In this document: piece by piece, positions 37,787-49,500 of the stretch
How the letters are laid out: each line of letters begins with the position of its first letter
Numbering within the stretch: the first letter of the stretch is position 1
Assembly: GCA_000149265.1 (NCBI GenBank)
Contig: CH003412.1
Location: forward strand, 4,758,635-4,822,634
From: Ciona savignyi
Lineage: Eukaryota; Chordata; Ascidiacea; Phlebobranchia; Cionidae
Length of the DNA: 64,000 nt
Direction: 5' to 3'
The notes under the pieces: generated by a model
What the model saw: only the letters and a program-made list of their open reading frames with translations
The model's database searches: none
What the model was told of the DNA's origin: nothing
Position numbers and translations under genes: made by a program

Positions 37787-40349
37787 ATGAAACACTTGAT
37801 TATCATTGTTTTGATGGTGGTCGCATTTTCAGGTAACGGTTTTCTTAACGCCACATTTATAAATGCAATGCTGTGAAACTATTTAAAGTTAGTCAAACAT
37901 TTTTATAACCAATTTTACATTTTTATCATTTTTTATACTAAAATTTTTGTTATAAAAAAGAAATTTATATCCAATTTTACAGAGAGCGCCCCGCATGGAA
38001 AAAGCGACCAACATATTGCCAATGACGTCAGAATAAAATATGGCTGCGGTCTACGTAAGATTTATTTTGTGTATATTGCCGGCCCTGAAAACACGGGTCT
38101 TTTGACGAACCCTCCACAGTTTTGACACAATGCAGTCGTAATATTATTAAAACTGCGAACCTGATTTTGTACATACGGTGTTAAAAAAACGATTTATTTT
38201 TAATTATTCCTGTTTATTAGTATGAGAAACCTAATCTTCATGTTTTTCAGCTACCGGAAGAAGCACAATGGCGTATTTTGAAGCCATGTTTGCATGCACA
38301 GGAGGTTTGGCCTGAAGAGTTGCATTAAATAAATTGTTAATTTTTGTTTTGAGACGCTTTGTAGTATAGGTACTATATAAAGAATTGAAACCATTTCAAA
38401 AAAAGACTACTTTTAATTTAATTTCTGAACGTCTCAGTATAATATGTCGTTTGATTTTTTGCTTGAGCTAATTTACAATTACATATATTTTACAGTACAA
38501 AAATGTCAATTCTTAATTTTTTTTTTCAGTTGCCACTGCAGCAACCAGCATTCATGCCATGCTCACGAGGTCGTTTAACTTTCTTGACATGAATGGTGAC
38601 GGGGCTGTTTCCGAGAATGAAGTGGACACACGGTTTGGACAACTCAATGCACAAGAAAGTAAGAAAAATTACTGGTAATTCTTTATGTTAAATAGTAATT
38701 TTTGTTGACTGCAAACAGACGTGGTCTATTCTACACAATGTGAGACCCTGCCAAACTTACCATAGTGTGCATCATTTAGTATAGGCTGTTTGTATGACCG
38801 AACGGCCACCGAAATGAACTGATACATAATGCGCACTAAAAAACGCAATAACCAAATCAACTGTTAAAACAGTTTATGGAAAATGTAGTAACGAATCATA
38901 TAAACAGGTACAGAGGACCGGCAGAAGTTCGCGAACTGTGATATTGACGGAAATGATAATATCGACGACAACGAGTACAGCAAATGTTCTGTTTTATCCT
39001 ACGCTTTTATGATGGGTGTAAGTAGTATAATCAACTACTTATAGTCCTTCTCGCAAAAAAATCCAATTTATGGTTATGAAATTTAAATTCCTAAAACCAA
39101 GTACATTGCGGGCAAACATTTATGCCATGCATACAAAGTGCTATACATGGATAAAGGAGCAGTAACGCAAGTCACCTTTTTGTGGAATGACGTAACTTAT
39201 GTTCAAAGATGAGCAGTAACGCAAGTCACCTTTTTGTGGAATGACGTAACTTGTTCAAAAATGAGCAGTAACGCAAGTCACCTTTTTGTGGAATGACGTA
39301 ACTTGTTCAAAGATAGTTATTATCATAAGTAAATAGTCACCATGACCGAAATAAAGTTAATTTCTTTTATTTACTCGTGTATATATACATCATGCAAGGA
39401 CTTGATTCCACACCAAGATACATTATTAACTCGGTTAGTCTGGCGGTTAAGTGCGTCGCCTTTCAATCAAAACCCGACGATGGGCGCGAGGTGGACTGAC
39501 GATTGCCCGTGTGTTAACCCCCTTGGTTTTCCCATTCACGGGGATAAAGATGAAAAAAAAATACACTATTACCACCAAGATACATTATTAACTCAGGCCG
39601 GTTAGTCTGGCGGTTAAGTGCGTCGCCTTTCAATCAAAAGGTTGCAGGTGCGAAACTGGCCCTAGCTTGTCAGTTGTGTCCTTGGGCAAGGCACTTTACG
39701 GACATTGCCTGAACCAAGCGGATTAATAGGTTCTACCAAATTGAAAGAACGTGTCTATCATATACAACACACTGCAAAAGTTCACCTGACGGTGGGAGAG
39801 AGGTGATCTGACGATTGCCCTTGTGTTACCCACCTATCCTAACTTTTTTTATTGACATGAATGTGAATGAATAGGACTGGTTCTTTAAGTATACTTAATA
39901 TAAGTAGAATAAAAATAAATTTTAGGACAGCAGTGCATTGTTTTTTCTTCTTGTGTTTCAATTTTTGTATTTTTGCTTTTTTAATAGCCTTTGTCCAGTT
40001 TTGTAATTCAAAACAGGCATATTTATTAAATATTTAGAAAAATATGCATTCAACCTAGTATTAAAAAGGCGGATCTTTTAATCTATCTCTTAGTGAATAT
40101 TATCAAAACTTTTATTTCTGTGCTTTTTAGAAAGTTGATTTCGACAACAGCGGAAATTTGTCCAAGGGCGAGCTGATATTCCTTGTGAAGGAATTCGCGA
40201 AAGTCATCTACACAACAAAGACTCCAGAAATGCAACTAAGGGTGATCGACAGCCTTGGAAAACCTGCAGGGGCGTCTTACACCTTACACGATCTGGTTTT
40301 TGTTGATACAACACTATTTGGGCAATATCTAGACGACCATAACTTGTAA
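37787..40349 (+). CDS. Secreted protein with three EF-hand calcium-binding loops (209 aa)
   Basis: Six exons: 37787-37832, 37983-38054, 38251-38304, 38530-38658, 38908-39017, 40131-40349; 630 bp in phase. Residues 1-15 (MKHLIIIVLMVVAFS) form a typical signal peptide. Three canonical 12-residue EF loops follow: DMNGDGAVSENE (77-88), DIDGNDNIDDNE (112-123) and DFDNSGNLSKGE (140-151), each with acidic or Asn ligands at 1, 3 and 5 and Glu at 12. The product should be an extracellular or luminal calcium-binding protein. It has no other domain I recognise, and I cannot name an orthologue. A polyadenylation signal AATAAA is at 40480-40485. Intron 5 is long because it holds a tandem repeat and two SINEs. 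The start is the only ATG that gives a signal peptide and joins exon 2 in phase. Confidence 0.87.
39157..39316. repeat. Three tandem units of about 52-54 bp
   Basis: Units start GAGCAGTAACGCAAGTCACC at 39157, 39211 and 39263. Each contains TTTTTGTGGAATGACGTAACTT. They are nearly identical, so the expansion is recent. Confidence 0.92.
39433..39572 (+). mobile_element. Internally deleted SINE with a 22 bp target duplication
   Basis: The SINE head GGTTAGTCTGGCGGTTAAGT is joined, after CTTTCAATC, directly to the body AAAACCCGACGATGGGCGCG. The tail ends in an A-run. A 22 bp direct repeat (CACCAAGATACATT...) lies at 39411-39432 and 39573-39594. Confidence 0.9.
39596..39840 (+). mobile_element. tRNA-derived SINE
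   Basis: Head GGCCGGTTAGTCTGGCGG, B-box-like GGTTGCAGGTGCGAAACTGG, body GGGCAAGGCACTTTACGGAC and a shortened tail. It starts immediately after the second target repeat of the preceding SINE. Confidence 0.88.
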
Positions 40350-40479
40350 TTAAGTTAAATCGAATATTTACAGTTAATTGTGGGTAATTTCTAAGTTTGC
40401 CCTAATTACGTTTTGTATAAACTTGTGTATTGTAAAATATTAAATGATGATTGCCGGGGTTCATTGCGCTAAGAACTGA

Positions 40480-40485
40480 AATAAA
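40480..40485 (+). other. Polyadenylation signal of the EF-hand gene
   Basis: AATAAA 131 bp after the stop codon. Confidence 0.7.
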
Positions 40486-40935
40486 TCATTGACAAAGCAT
40501 TAGCGTTCAGTAATTAGGCATTAGTCTGGGGGTACAAAGTCATGTCATTTTCAAACATAATGTCTGCTGTGTATTATTAAACAACAGGCTACAGTAAACA
40601 AAGCTTCTTTGTCATAAATATTTCATAATTGAAGATCAGTCGACTTTAGTTATATTTCTGTATGTTCTTGCTAATGTCTCCTAATAACCCTAAATGTTCT
40701 TACAGTTTAAAGCGAAACAATAAAAACATTACGCTTGGTTCTATCCCGGAGAGCACGGTAGCATATTTACTCATTTACTTAACTGTCCGGTAATTACATT
40801 CGGATTTTAGCAATAGAAAGGGTCGTTTGTGGACGTGAGAAAATGATTCTCCCATTGTAAACTTATAAAATATGCATGGCGCGAAAGGTAATTATCGTGT
40901 CTTAATTGATACAAAACCCGCTTCCCGTACGAGAC

Positions 40936-40943
40936 TATATAAA
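40936..40943 (+). promoter_or_regulatory. TATA box of the Evx-like gene
   Basis: TATATAAA, 65-72 bp upstream of the ATG. This would put the transcription start near 40966 with a short 5' leader. Confidence 0.72.
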
Positions 40944-41007
40944 CTTCTGGAGATAATGATGTGTCATAGTTTGTTTTTTTGACCTACTGCTCTGTTAAAC
41001 AAGAACT

Positions 41008-42345
41008 ATGGATGTTACTGAACCTATGCCGCTAGACTTGTCAAGAAAACAAATAAAAATGGCAGTTAGATCACAGGGTCCGACAGACGACCAACGCCAA
41101 ACGGTGAACTTTGATCAAAGTTCTGAAGAAACGAATGTGTATCGAAATAGATTCGACGACAGTATCCGAAGACATCGGACTGCGTTTTCTCGTTCACAAT
41201 GCATTCGACTTGAGCGGGAGTTTTTAAACGACAATTATTTATCGAGATCGAAACGGTGCAATCTTGCCAAAGATTTGAATTTGCTAGAAGGAACAATAAA
41301 AGTAAGTCATAGATAATAATGTTTTCTTCTCCAGTTAAATGTTTTAGAGAGCTTAGTAAGCCAAATACTGAATGTTTTTTTACCGGCCTAATGTTTGAAC
41401 CCATGATGGGATCGTCCGTAAGACCGTTTTTATATAGTTTGTATATATATGTTTCGGTTGCTTTAACTATTCGGCCACAATACCGAAGGAATGGTAAATG
41501 GTTTTAGTTTCGGGGCCCACTATGGGTATTAATGTTACACAATTTTTAATCCTGACTTGCATGGTTTCGGCCTTCTTTTTAATTTGCTTAAATATACCGC
41601 ATTAAAAAATTAAGCAATGTTAAAAATGATAAAAACTGAAAAAAATAGTATTGTTGTAAAGTGCCAGTCTTTTAGGCTAAATCTTCTCTGTCAAAGAAAA
41701 AGTTATCTCAATTCTTGCTACTGAAATATTACCAACACGATTCACATCTAAAGTCGAAATAATTTATTTGTTCAGGTATGGTTTCAAAACCGAAGAATGA
41801 AGGAAAAGCGGAAAAGAATTACACTGTCCGCTTTTCATAGTTACCATTCAATGTTTGGGAGATCCTTTGCCAACCCTGTTGCATACAACCTACCTCAATA
41901 TCCGCCGTTCTTTCCGTATTACCACCAGATTCCTTCGACAACGAGTTGCTACGGTAAATATAAAAGAATTTTTACAATAAGCAAATTTTAAAGAAAATAA
42001 AAGGTCCGAAAAACTACAAAAATTAACAAGGCACTTGTTCAAACTAAATTTTAAATGGGCAACCAACTTGCTTCAAACAATCATTAATCGTAAATTTCCT
42101 CTTGGCTAACATACTGTATTTGAAAAAACAACCCAACGGCAGAGAGATATGTGGTAGCCTCGCTTGGAAGACTCGGCTAAATATGTCTAAGAAATAAAAA
42201 TAAATACTTTAACTTTGTTTCTTCATCAGGGCCTTTCGATGAATTCAACCACAGCAAAGATGTAAACAACACTGAGTGTGTCTCTGCATCAAGTTCTCTA
42301 GATTCCAGCCGATTGTTTCCACCTGTATCATCTATTCCCTTATAA
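41008..42345 (+). CDS. EVX: Evx (even-skipped)-like homeobox transcription factor (195 aa)
   Basis: Three exons: 41008-41301, 41776-41953, 42230-42345; 588 bp in phase. The homeodomain spans residues 53-112 ([19 protein letters not shown]..., then [15 protein letters not shown]). Gln at homeodomain position 50 and Asn at 51 are conserved. The helix 2 region [12 protein letters not shown] resembles the NYVSRPRRCELA signature of Evx/even-skipped proteins, which is why I prefer Evx over Gbx or other Q50 classes. The sequence is divergent, so orthology is probable rather than certain. An intron splits the homeodomain just before the VWFQ of helix 3. Residues 8-12 read PLDLS, the consensus for binding the corepressor CtBP, consistent with a repressor. 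The C-terminus is proline/tyrosine-rich. The protein is short for the Evx family. A candidate polyadenylation signal is at 42721-42726. Confidence 0.85.
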
Positions 42346-43536
42346 TGTGCTTGCACATGTATTTCTTTCTTGGTTCACCCTCACTAATGTTCCATAAATA
42401 TGTGATTTAAAAAAATGCTAAGACGTAAATTAAAATGCGATATATTCAAAGAAAAATAGCCTTGTTACATTGAACAACACAAAGAAAGTTGTAGTTTTTT
42501 TTATTTGTCTTTAGTAATCACTCATTTATATCCACGATTTTTATATACATTGTCTATTTTTGTAACATACAAAACCGGGTAGCTTTGTACCAATTTCATT
42601 GAATTTATGCAAAAATCTACTTTTTTTCTTTTCATTTTAGTACCAGTTTAGTGTATTCCGAAATGTCCATATATTTTCTGTTTTTAGTTAGTTAGGTTTA
42701 TTTTTTTGCTCCTTCGTTACAATAAAGAAGAATACTAGAATTGTTTCAAATTAAGGAGACATGATAAAACGGCAAAACCACAGTAGTTAAACACTTTCCT
42801 TAGTCCTTTTATGCCACAAATTATTTTTCACAAAACCACCGCGATTGATAGAATAAAACATGTTTCTGCTCGCCTTTAATGTCGTCGCCGTGTTCATCAG
42901 CTTTGAATTCGAACAAACATGAGAATACTAAAAATACTTCCGGCCGGTTATTAGTCTGGCGGTTAAGAGCGTCGCCTTTCAATCGATAGGTTGTAGGTTT
43001 GAAACTGGTCGCTAGCTGGTCGGTTGTATCCTTTGCCAAGGCACTTTACGGACATTGCCTAAACCCCGCGGATTAATGGGTTCTACCAAAATGATGGAAC
43101 TTGTCTTTCATATACAACACACTGCAATATCTCCGGTAACCCGACGGGCGCGAGGTGATCTGACAATTGCCCGTGTGTTAACCCCCTTGATTTTTTCATT
43201 CACGGGGATAAACATGAATAAACTATCCAATCCTATCCTAAAAAGCCTAGCCCTTAGGTTTTTATTTATAGTATTTCTATGAGAACGGGGAAGTCCCCGA
43301 TATTTTTATTGATTTTTTATTGCTAAAGTTATCAACATCTAATCTAACTTCGTTTTAAACTGTTGGATTTAAGACTCTGCATAAGAAGTATATTCTAAAC
43401 TAACTTAAGATAGAAAGACAGAAAAGGATAATTTTGTCTTGGGATAAAATAATATTGGATCTATATATTTTTGAGCTATATCGTGCGAAAAAGGCCAAAA
43501 GACTGATCAACATAATTTTCATTTTATCTATCAAAC
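42346..43536. other. Spacer between the Evx-like gene and EXOC7
   Basis: It contains the Evx-like 3' region with AATAAA at 42721-42726, a full SINE at 42941-43240, and about 300 bp of featureless sequence before EXOC7. Confidence 0.6.
42941..43240 (+). mobile_element. tRNA-derived SINE, full length
   Basis: Head CGGCCGGTTATTAGTCTGGC, body GGCACTTTACGGACATTGCC, GGGTTCTACCAAAATGATGG, and tail ATAAACATGAATAAACTATC followed by TATCC units. Confidence 0.9.
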
Positions 43537-46500
43537 ATGGAACAAACTCAGAAACGTAAACAGGAAATTGAAACTCGTCTTGCAGAGGTTATTATATTCT
43601 TGTTTTATTTCAATTATAAAAAAAATTAGTAAGCCTATAAGCACACAAAAAATCAAAAACTTGTCATTAGTAACCGGATTTCAAAGAAGAGTCTTTATTT
43701 TTACAATCTATATTTGGGCTTCACTAATCGGCAGGGCAGAACAACACACCAGCACTAGCATGTAACAAAGTTTAAGGCATATGTGTTCCAGTCTATAAAG
43801 TATGACAAAAGGGGCAACACTAAAAGGAGGGAAAGTGGGAAGAAGGGAAGGAGGGAAACTGCTTTCTTAAACTATGAAACCTAATTTTAACCCTGTCCTA
43901 AACACTCCGTATGGAAAGTACGTCGATTTTCGCCAAGATCTCGAGTGTGTACACGCCAAATATTTAAGTGTGCAGTGTGCAAACGTCCAAGAGTGCACAC
44001 TTCAAGTGTGCACAAAATCTCGTTTTTATTAATATTTTGTAAAAATCTTAAACAAACATATTATTCTATCCTAAATCTATTGTGTCCATCAGCTAACATT
44101 AACAAAAAACGTAGTGACAGTAAATTACCCGAGGTCCAGAGGTAGGTTTACAGATTTGTTGGAAATTATACGATGTTTATACTGCCAGCTCACGAGCATG
44201 TGTAAAATTATCCAAGTGTGCAAAGACGCAGGGAAAAATAAAACTCGAGTGTGCAGCTGCCGTACTTTCCATACTGGCTAAACACTAATCTCAACCCCAA
44301 AACTAATCTCCAACCCCATGTTTAAAAATAACTCTAATGTCATAATCTTCATTTTAGTGTGCAGTTTCCCTCCTTCCCACTTTCCCTCAGACTTTTAGTT
44401 TTTCCCGACAAAAGGTACACAGCCCAATATGGGGGTGTCCATTCGAAAAAAGGCTAAGATTATGTTTCAACGGAGATATCATGCTTCACTGGTTAAATTA
44501 TTGAATTGGAGTGCATTTTCCGTCTATTTTGCGTGGATCTATAATAGTTTAGAATATTACATTAAAATATTTTTACGTAATTATTTAACTTATTTAATTC
44601 TGGTAAAAAATAATATTTTAAAGTCAATATATTGCAGGAGAAAAAACGGTCTGAAATGATAAAAGAAAATTTGGAAAAAGCAGATCAATTAACTAATAGC
44701 ATGGTAAGTGTAGAATATTTTACTTTTTTTAACCGCATTTAGCTTTTTTACAAAAGCAGCACAGTCTTTAAAGTTGGACATATTAAGTTTATCAGTACTT
44801 TAAATTGGAATTATTGTATTAAAACGATATTATTTTTCTAAATCACTTTAGAAAGAAAAAAAATACCCGTTGTATTTTTTAGAGCGATTTAAAAAGACAA
44901 TTTTGTTATAACATTGTAGATACCTTGTTTTATTTTATTTACATATGTGTTTTTGTACATAACTTTTGCTCTTAAACACTTGGTGAAATATCATGATACT
45001 AAATTATTATTTATCATGGAAAAATGAACATGGTAACACTTACTGTTTTTAAGTAATCAAATAAACAGTGGGCTTGGAATTTTTTTTGGATTACCTTTAA
45101 AATTATTTGATTACATATAATTATACTCAGGTCACGATTCTAAATCATTTTGACGAAAGATTACACAAATTAGAAGACACTATTTTGCCGGTCCATAGGA
45201 AAACCAAAGATTTGCAGCGACTGCAAGACAGTATCTTTTTGTGTTTTTTTATTTAGTTTTAAAGACTTCACTATGTCCAGTAAATAGGTTATTTTCATAG
45301 TAACAGTATGCCATACCATATTGATAAGGACAGTGACTGGTCAACAGCACTTCTAACTTCTTAATACATGATATCTCTTATTTTACAAAAAAAGAGTAGT
45401 ATAATGTTAGTTTTGTTGACCCTAGTTGCAGATATAAGCTGTTGTATGTCCGTAAAATCATGTCACCATACTTTTATCCGATAGCGAATATAGTGAAACA
45501 TGTGTTCTATCGTCCTTAGCTTATTCACACAGATATCGAGAAGACTCTAACATCATTAGATCACGTGATTGGATATCACCATGTTGCTAATGATGTTGAG
45601 CCTGTGTTACGACAGGGGTAAGTATAAGTCATAAAATTTGATCCCAAATTTCTAATATAGGTCATGATTATTGACAACATTCATTTTATCCCAATTTGAC
45701 AGTGGTAAGGTCATATTTTACACAGATTATTTTTGTAATCATTGTATAAAAAATCACCGGTGTCGGGTATGAATTCCACCTTGTGCACTTTTAAACCCAA
45801 AACCGAAGTGTGAATTCAAAATTTCTTTCTTTTAACATTACAAAAGCAAGTAGTTTAAAGTTAACATTATGGCAAGAACTCCATGCATACTTCATCCCTT
45901 TATAAGAGAAAAATATTGAAAATATAACCTTTAATAAGTTTTGCTGTCAATTATTACCTTGACCAGTGGTCAAATTCCCAAACCTAGCGGATTAATGGGT
46001 TCTACTAAATTAACCCGACGATGGGCATGAGGTGATCTGACAATTGCCCGTGTGATAACCCCCTTGGTTTTCCCATTCAAGGGGATAAACATGAATATTA
46101 TATCCAAATATTTTTTAAATATTAAATTTTCTTAACACTTATCAATACTCTTAGACCAAGTCGACAAGTAGACAAATACTTGCATTCCATGGAGCGCTTG
46201 GTAAAAGCAGTTGCTTTTTTCTCAGAAAACAACCCAGACAGCCCGGAATTAAACACAGTTGTAAGAAAATCTTTTTTTTGTACCTTCAGCAGTTGAACCT
46301 TTTAATTGCTTGAAAACATTAAGTTGTTTTCTAAGGAATCAAAATTCACTGCTATTCAATGTTGTTAATAAGCTAATTAAAGCTGATATAACATACAATT
46401 TCTATTACTTGGCCAATATTTTATCCCATCATGGTATTTTCTAAAAGCTAGGTATATGCCCAACTCTAATATTTACATATAAAAATATATATACGTGTTT

Positions 46501-49500
46501 TATATACCAGTAGTACAATATTGCATAGTTTATTATAAGTGTAGAGTGTATGGTTTATTTTCCCATTAACCATAATATATTTCTCCAAGACTATTTTTCT
46601 CTGACCATGAAGCCTCAAACAGTGGTAATCCTTATTACAAACATGAGTAGTAAGCTTAAAGATAGCAATGTGTTTATTATGACTCCTCATAATGCATTGG
46701 CTGGTAACATAAATCTTTGTTAAAGAACACTCTGTTTTCGAATGGCAAGGATGGGTTAGAAAAGGAGTTCCAGGCACAACTGAGTCGCCACACCAAACCG
46801 ATGCCTCCTTTGAAAGTAGAGGAACTTATCAAAATGGAAAATAAGGAAGGTAAAGCTATCATGTGCAACTAATTGGGTTTGTGATATGATTGAAATTACC
46901 AGTTTACTACAAGTGCAGTTGCCAGCTTGCCATACATGTTTTAGACACAAGGGCAACGATGAGTGTTTAAATTACTGTAAAGCCTATATTTGAACGCCAC
47001 CTCTAATTAAACGCCACCTCTAATAGAACGTCACTTTTAAGAAAGAGGTGAAAAATAGATTACCATGGCCGTGAAATAGAGGTTTTAAATTACTCCAAAT
47101 ATCAATTGTAATGTTATTTGCCACAAAAATTATGCTGTGTTTGCATGAAAAATTGTATTGAAAAACAACAGATCCTACTGTTGCCAGATAAGCTAATAAA
47201 CTTGTCTAGTGGTACCTAATGCAATTTAACTTGTAAATGTAATGATGTATTATGTATGTTGTTTAGTTACCATGATGTACCCACATATATGTTGATTAGT
47301 TAATATGATGTACTGTCTGACTGGTTAGTCTGGAGGTTTAGTTCGACGCCTTTCAACCTAAAGATTTAAAGTTCGAACCTGGTTGTTAGGTAGTCGGTTG
47401 TGTCCTTGGGCAAGGCACTTAACAGACATTGTCTGGACCCAGCAGATTAATGGGCTCAACCAAATTGAAGAAACATGTAAATCATACATAAACCCCCTGC
47501 AATAGCGTCGGTAGGGCGCAAAGTAATCTGACGATTGCCCGCGTGCTAACCCCCTTGGTTTTCCCATTCACGGGGATACACATGAATATCCCAGCCTATC
47601 CTACGTTACCCTTATGTATGTTATTTAGTATGTATGTTGGCACACACATTTTATCAATACTGGGTCAGTAATATGGCAACAGGATTTTCAGTTTGTTTTA
47701 TAAGTAGTTAGTGTTTTATGGTAACTTTTTGGATGACATATAATATATATGTTTTCCAGATTTTACTGATACAGTTAAAATAATGAAAATCCCTTTAGCT
47801 TTATTAAATGCAATTATTTTTAGATGAGTCTTTCATCCACTTACCAGAAAAAACGGTTTCGGATTTATCTCAGATGTCCGAGTGGTTATCTGGACCCGGA
47901 AATTCACAGAGTGAGTGATTTTTTTTGGAATTTTATGGCACATTATTGTAAAGTTAGATTTGCAAGTTATTTCACCATTTTTATACTGAAGGCGTGGAGG
48001 GTCTATACCAAATTTTTTAGTAGTAAATGAATTTTCTTTCAGGTTTTGTAAAAGCTTATTCGGACATCCGTTCAAACAATTTGATCAAAACTTTAAATGG
48101 GTAAATCTGTTTAATTAACTTTTTTCATGTTATTAAATGTCTATTTTCACATTAACCCCCATTTTTTCGTCAGTATGAGCGACCATATTAAAGGCAACAG
48201 TAATACAGTGAGTTACTTGTTGGTGCATTTTATTTTCTGCATGGATGATATATGATATATTTTATGTATACGTTTTACATTGAATATACCTAGTCGCCCT
48301 AGGTCCAGTGACATTATTTTTGTCCAGTGGCACTGGCATGGTGCTTTATTGTGAAGGTATAGGATAGAATATTCATGTTTATCCCCGTGAATGTAAAAAC
48401 CAAGGAGGTTAACACACGGTCAATGGTCAAATCACCTCGCGCCCACCGTCGGGTTACCGGAGCTTTTGCAGTGTGTTGTGTATGATTCAGACATTTCTTT
48501 AATTTGGTAGAACTCATTAATCCTCCCCCTCAGGCAAATCCATAAAGTGCAATGCCCAAGGACACAACCGACTAGCTAGCGACTAATTTTGTACCTGCAA
48601 CCTTTCGATTGAAAGGCGACGCACTTAACCGCAAGACCAACCGGCCGGGACTATAACCAACCCATTACACGTCACTGCAAAATGATATTAGGATTGTATC
48701 AACCTTGTTGATTATTTTAACCTCTTTCCTTAAAGGGCAGAAAAATCAGCAACGCTATAAGCACACCTAAGAAACCCGGAAATCGCAGAGCAAGGTAAGA
48801 AGTCTAAAGAATTGCATTTGTAATCATTTTTATTTTATCTGACAGTGTTAGATTTATTATACAATTATTTAATGTTTAACATGCACCATTTTTTCCACAA
48901 TATATAAAAGAATTACTAGAGAGATATATGTTACACTAAACAAGCTGTAACTATCACCAAACAAGCTGTAATTGCCACCAAAAAGCTGGAATATTAGATT
49001 AAAGCCTTCCTACACACAGTAAATCTGCGTCGATCAGCTAACAAATACACAGGCTGACTTATCGGTGCCTGTTTTTTAACATCTTCCTTGCAGTAACTTT
49101 CGAAAACCGAGCACTTTGTTGAGGAAAGAATCCCTGCAGAATTTCGGTTCAATGGGAGGTAGTGACCCATGGAGTGAATTAGTGTTAAGTTTGGTGCATT
49201 GCTTGTCTATGCGATACCCAGTGGTTTTAATCGTCTTAATCACTAACAATAAATAGACGTAGATCAGTAGAGTAATTTAGTCAATCCTACGATAATTTTA
49301 TTATTTCCCAAACAGGTGAAGGGTTATTATCATTTTGAATTAATTTTTTGAACTAACCAAACAAAATATAAGAAAGGATTTTTTTTAAACTTACTGTGCT
49401 GTGCAAAGTTGAACAGTTGCAATTTCAATGATTTATCAACAATATTGTACTAACCAAATATAATTTTTTGATATTAATTGGTGAATTAACTATCACATAA

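Larger units (their letters stand above)
40350..41007. other. Spacer between the EF-hand gene and the homeobox gene
   Basis: It includes the EF-hand 3' end (AATAAA at 40480-40485) and the Evx-like promoter with a TATA box at 40936-40943 and homeodomain-type TAATTA/TAATTG cores near 40890-40910. No gene is present. Confidence 0.6.

Noticed and set aside
41066-41404. Minus-strand 112-codon frame
   Set aside because: It is antisense to the Evx-like exon 1, with no recognisable domain.
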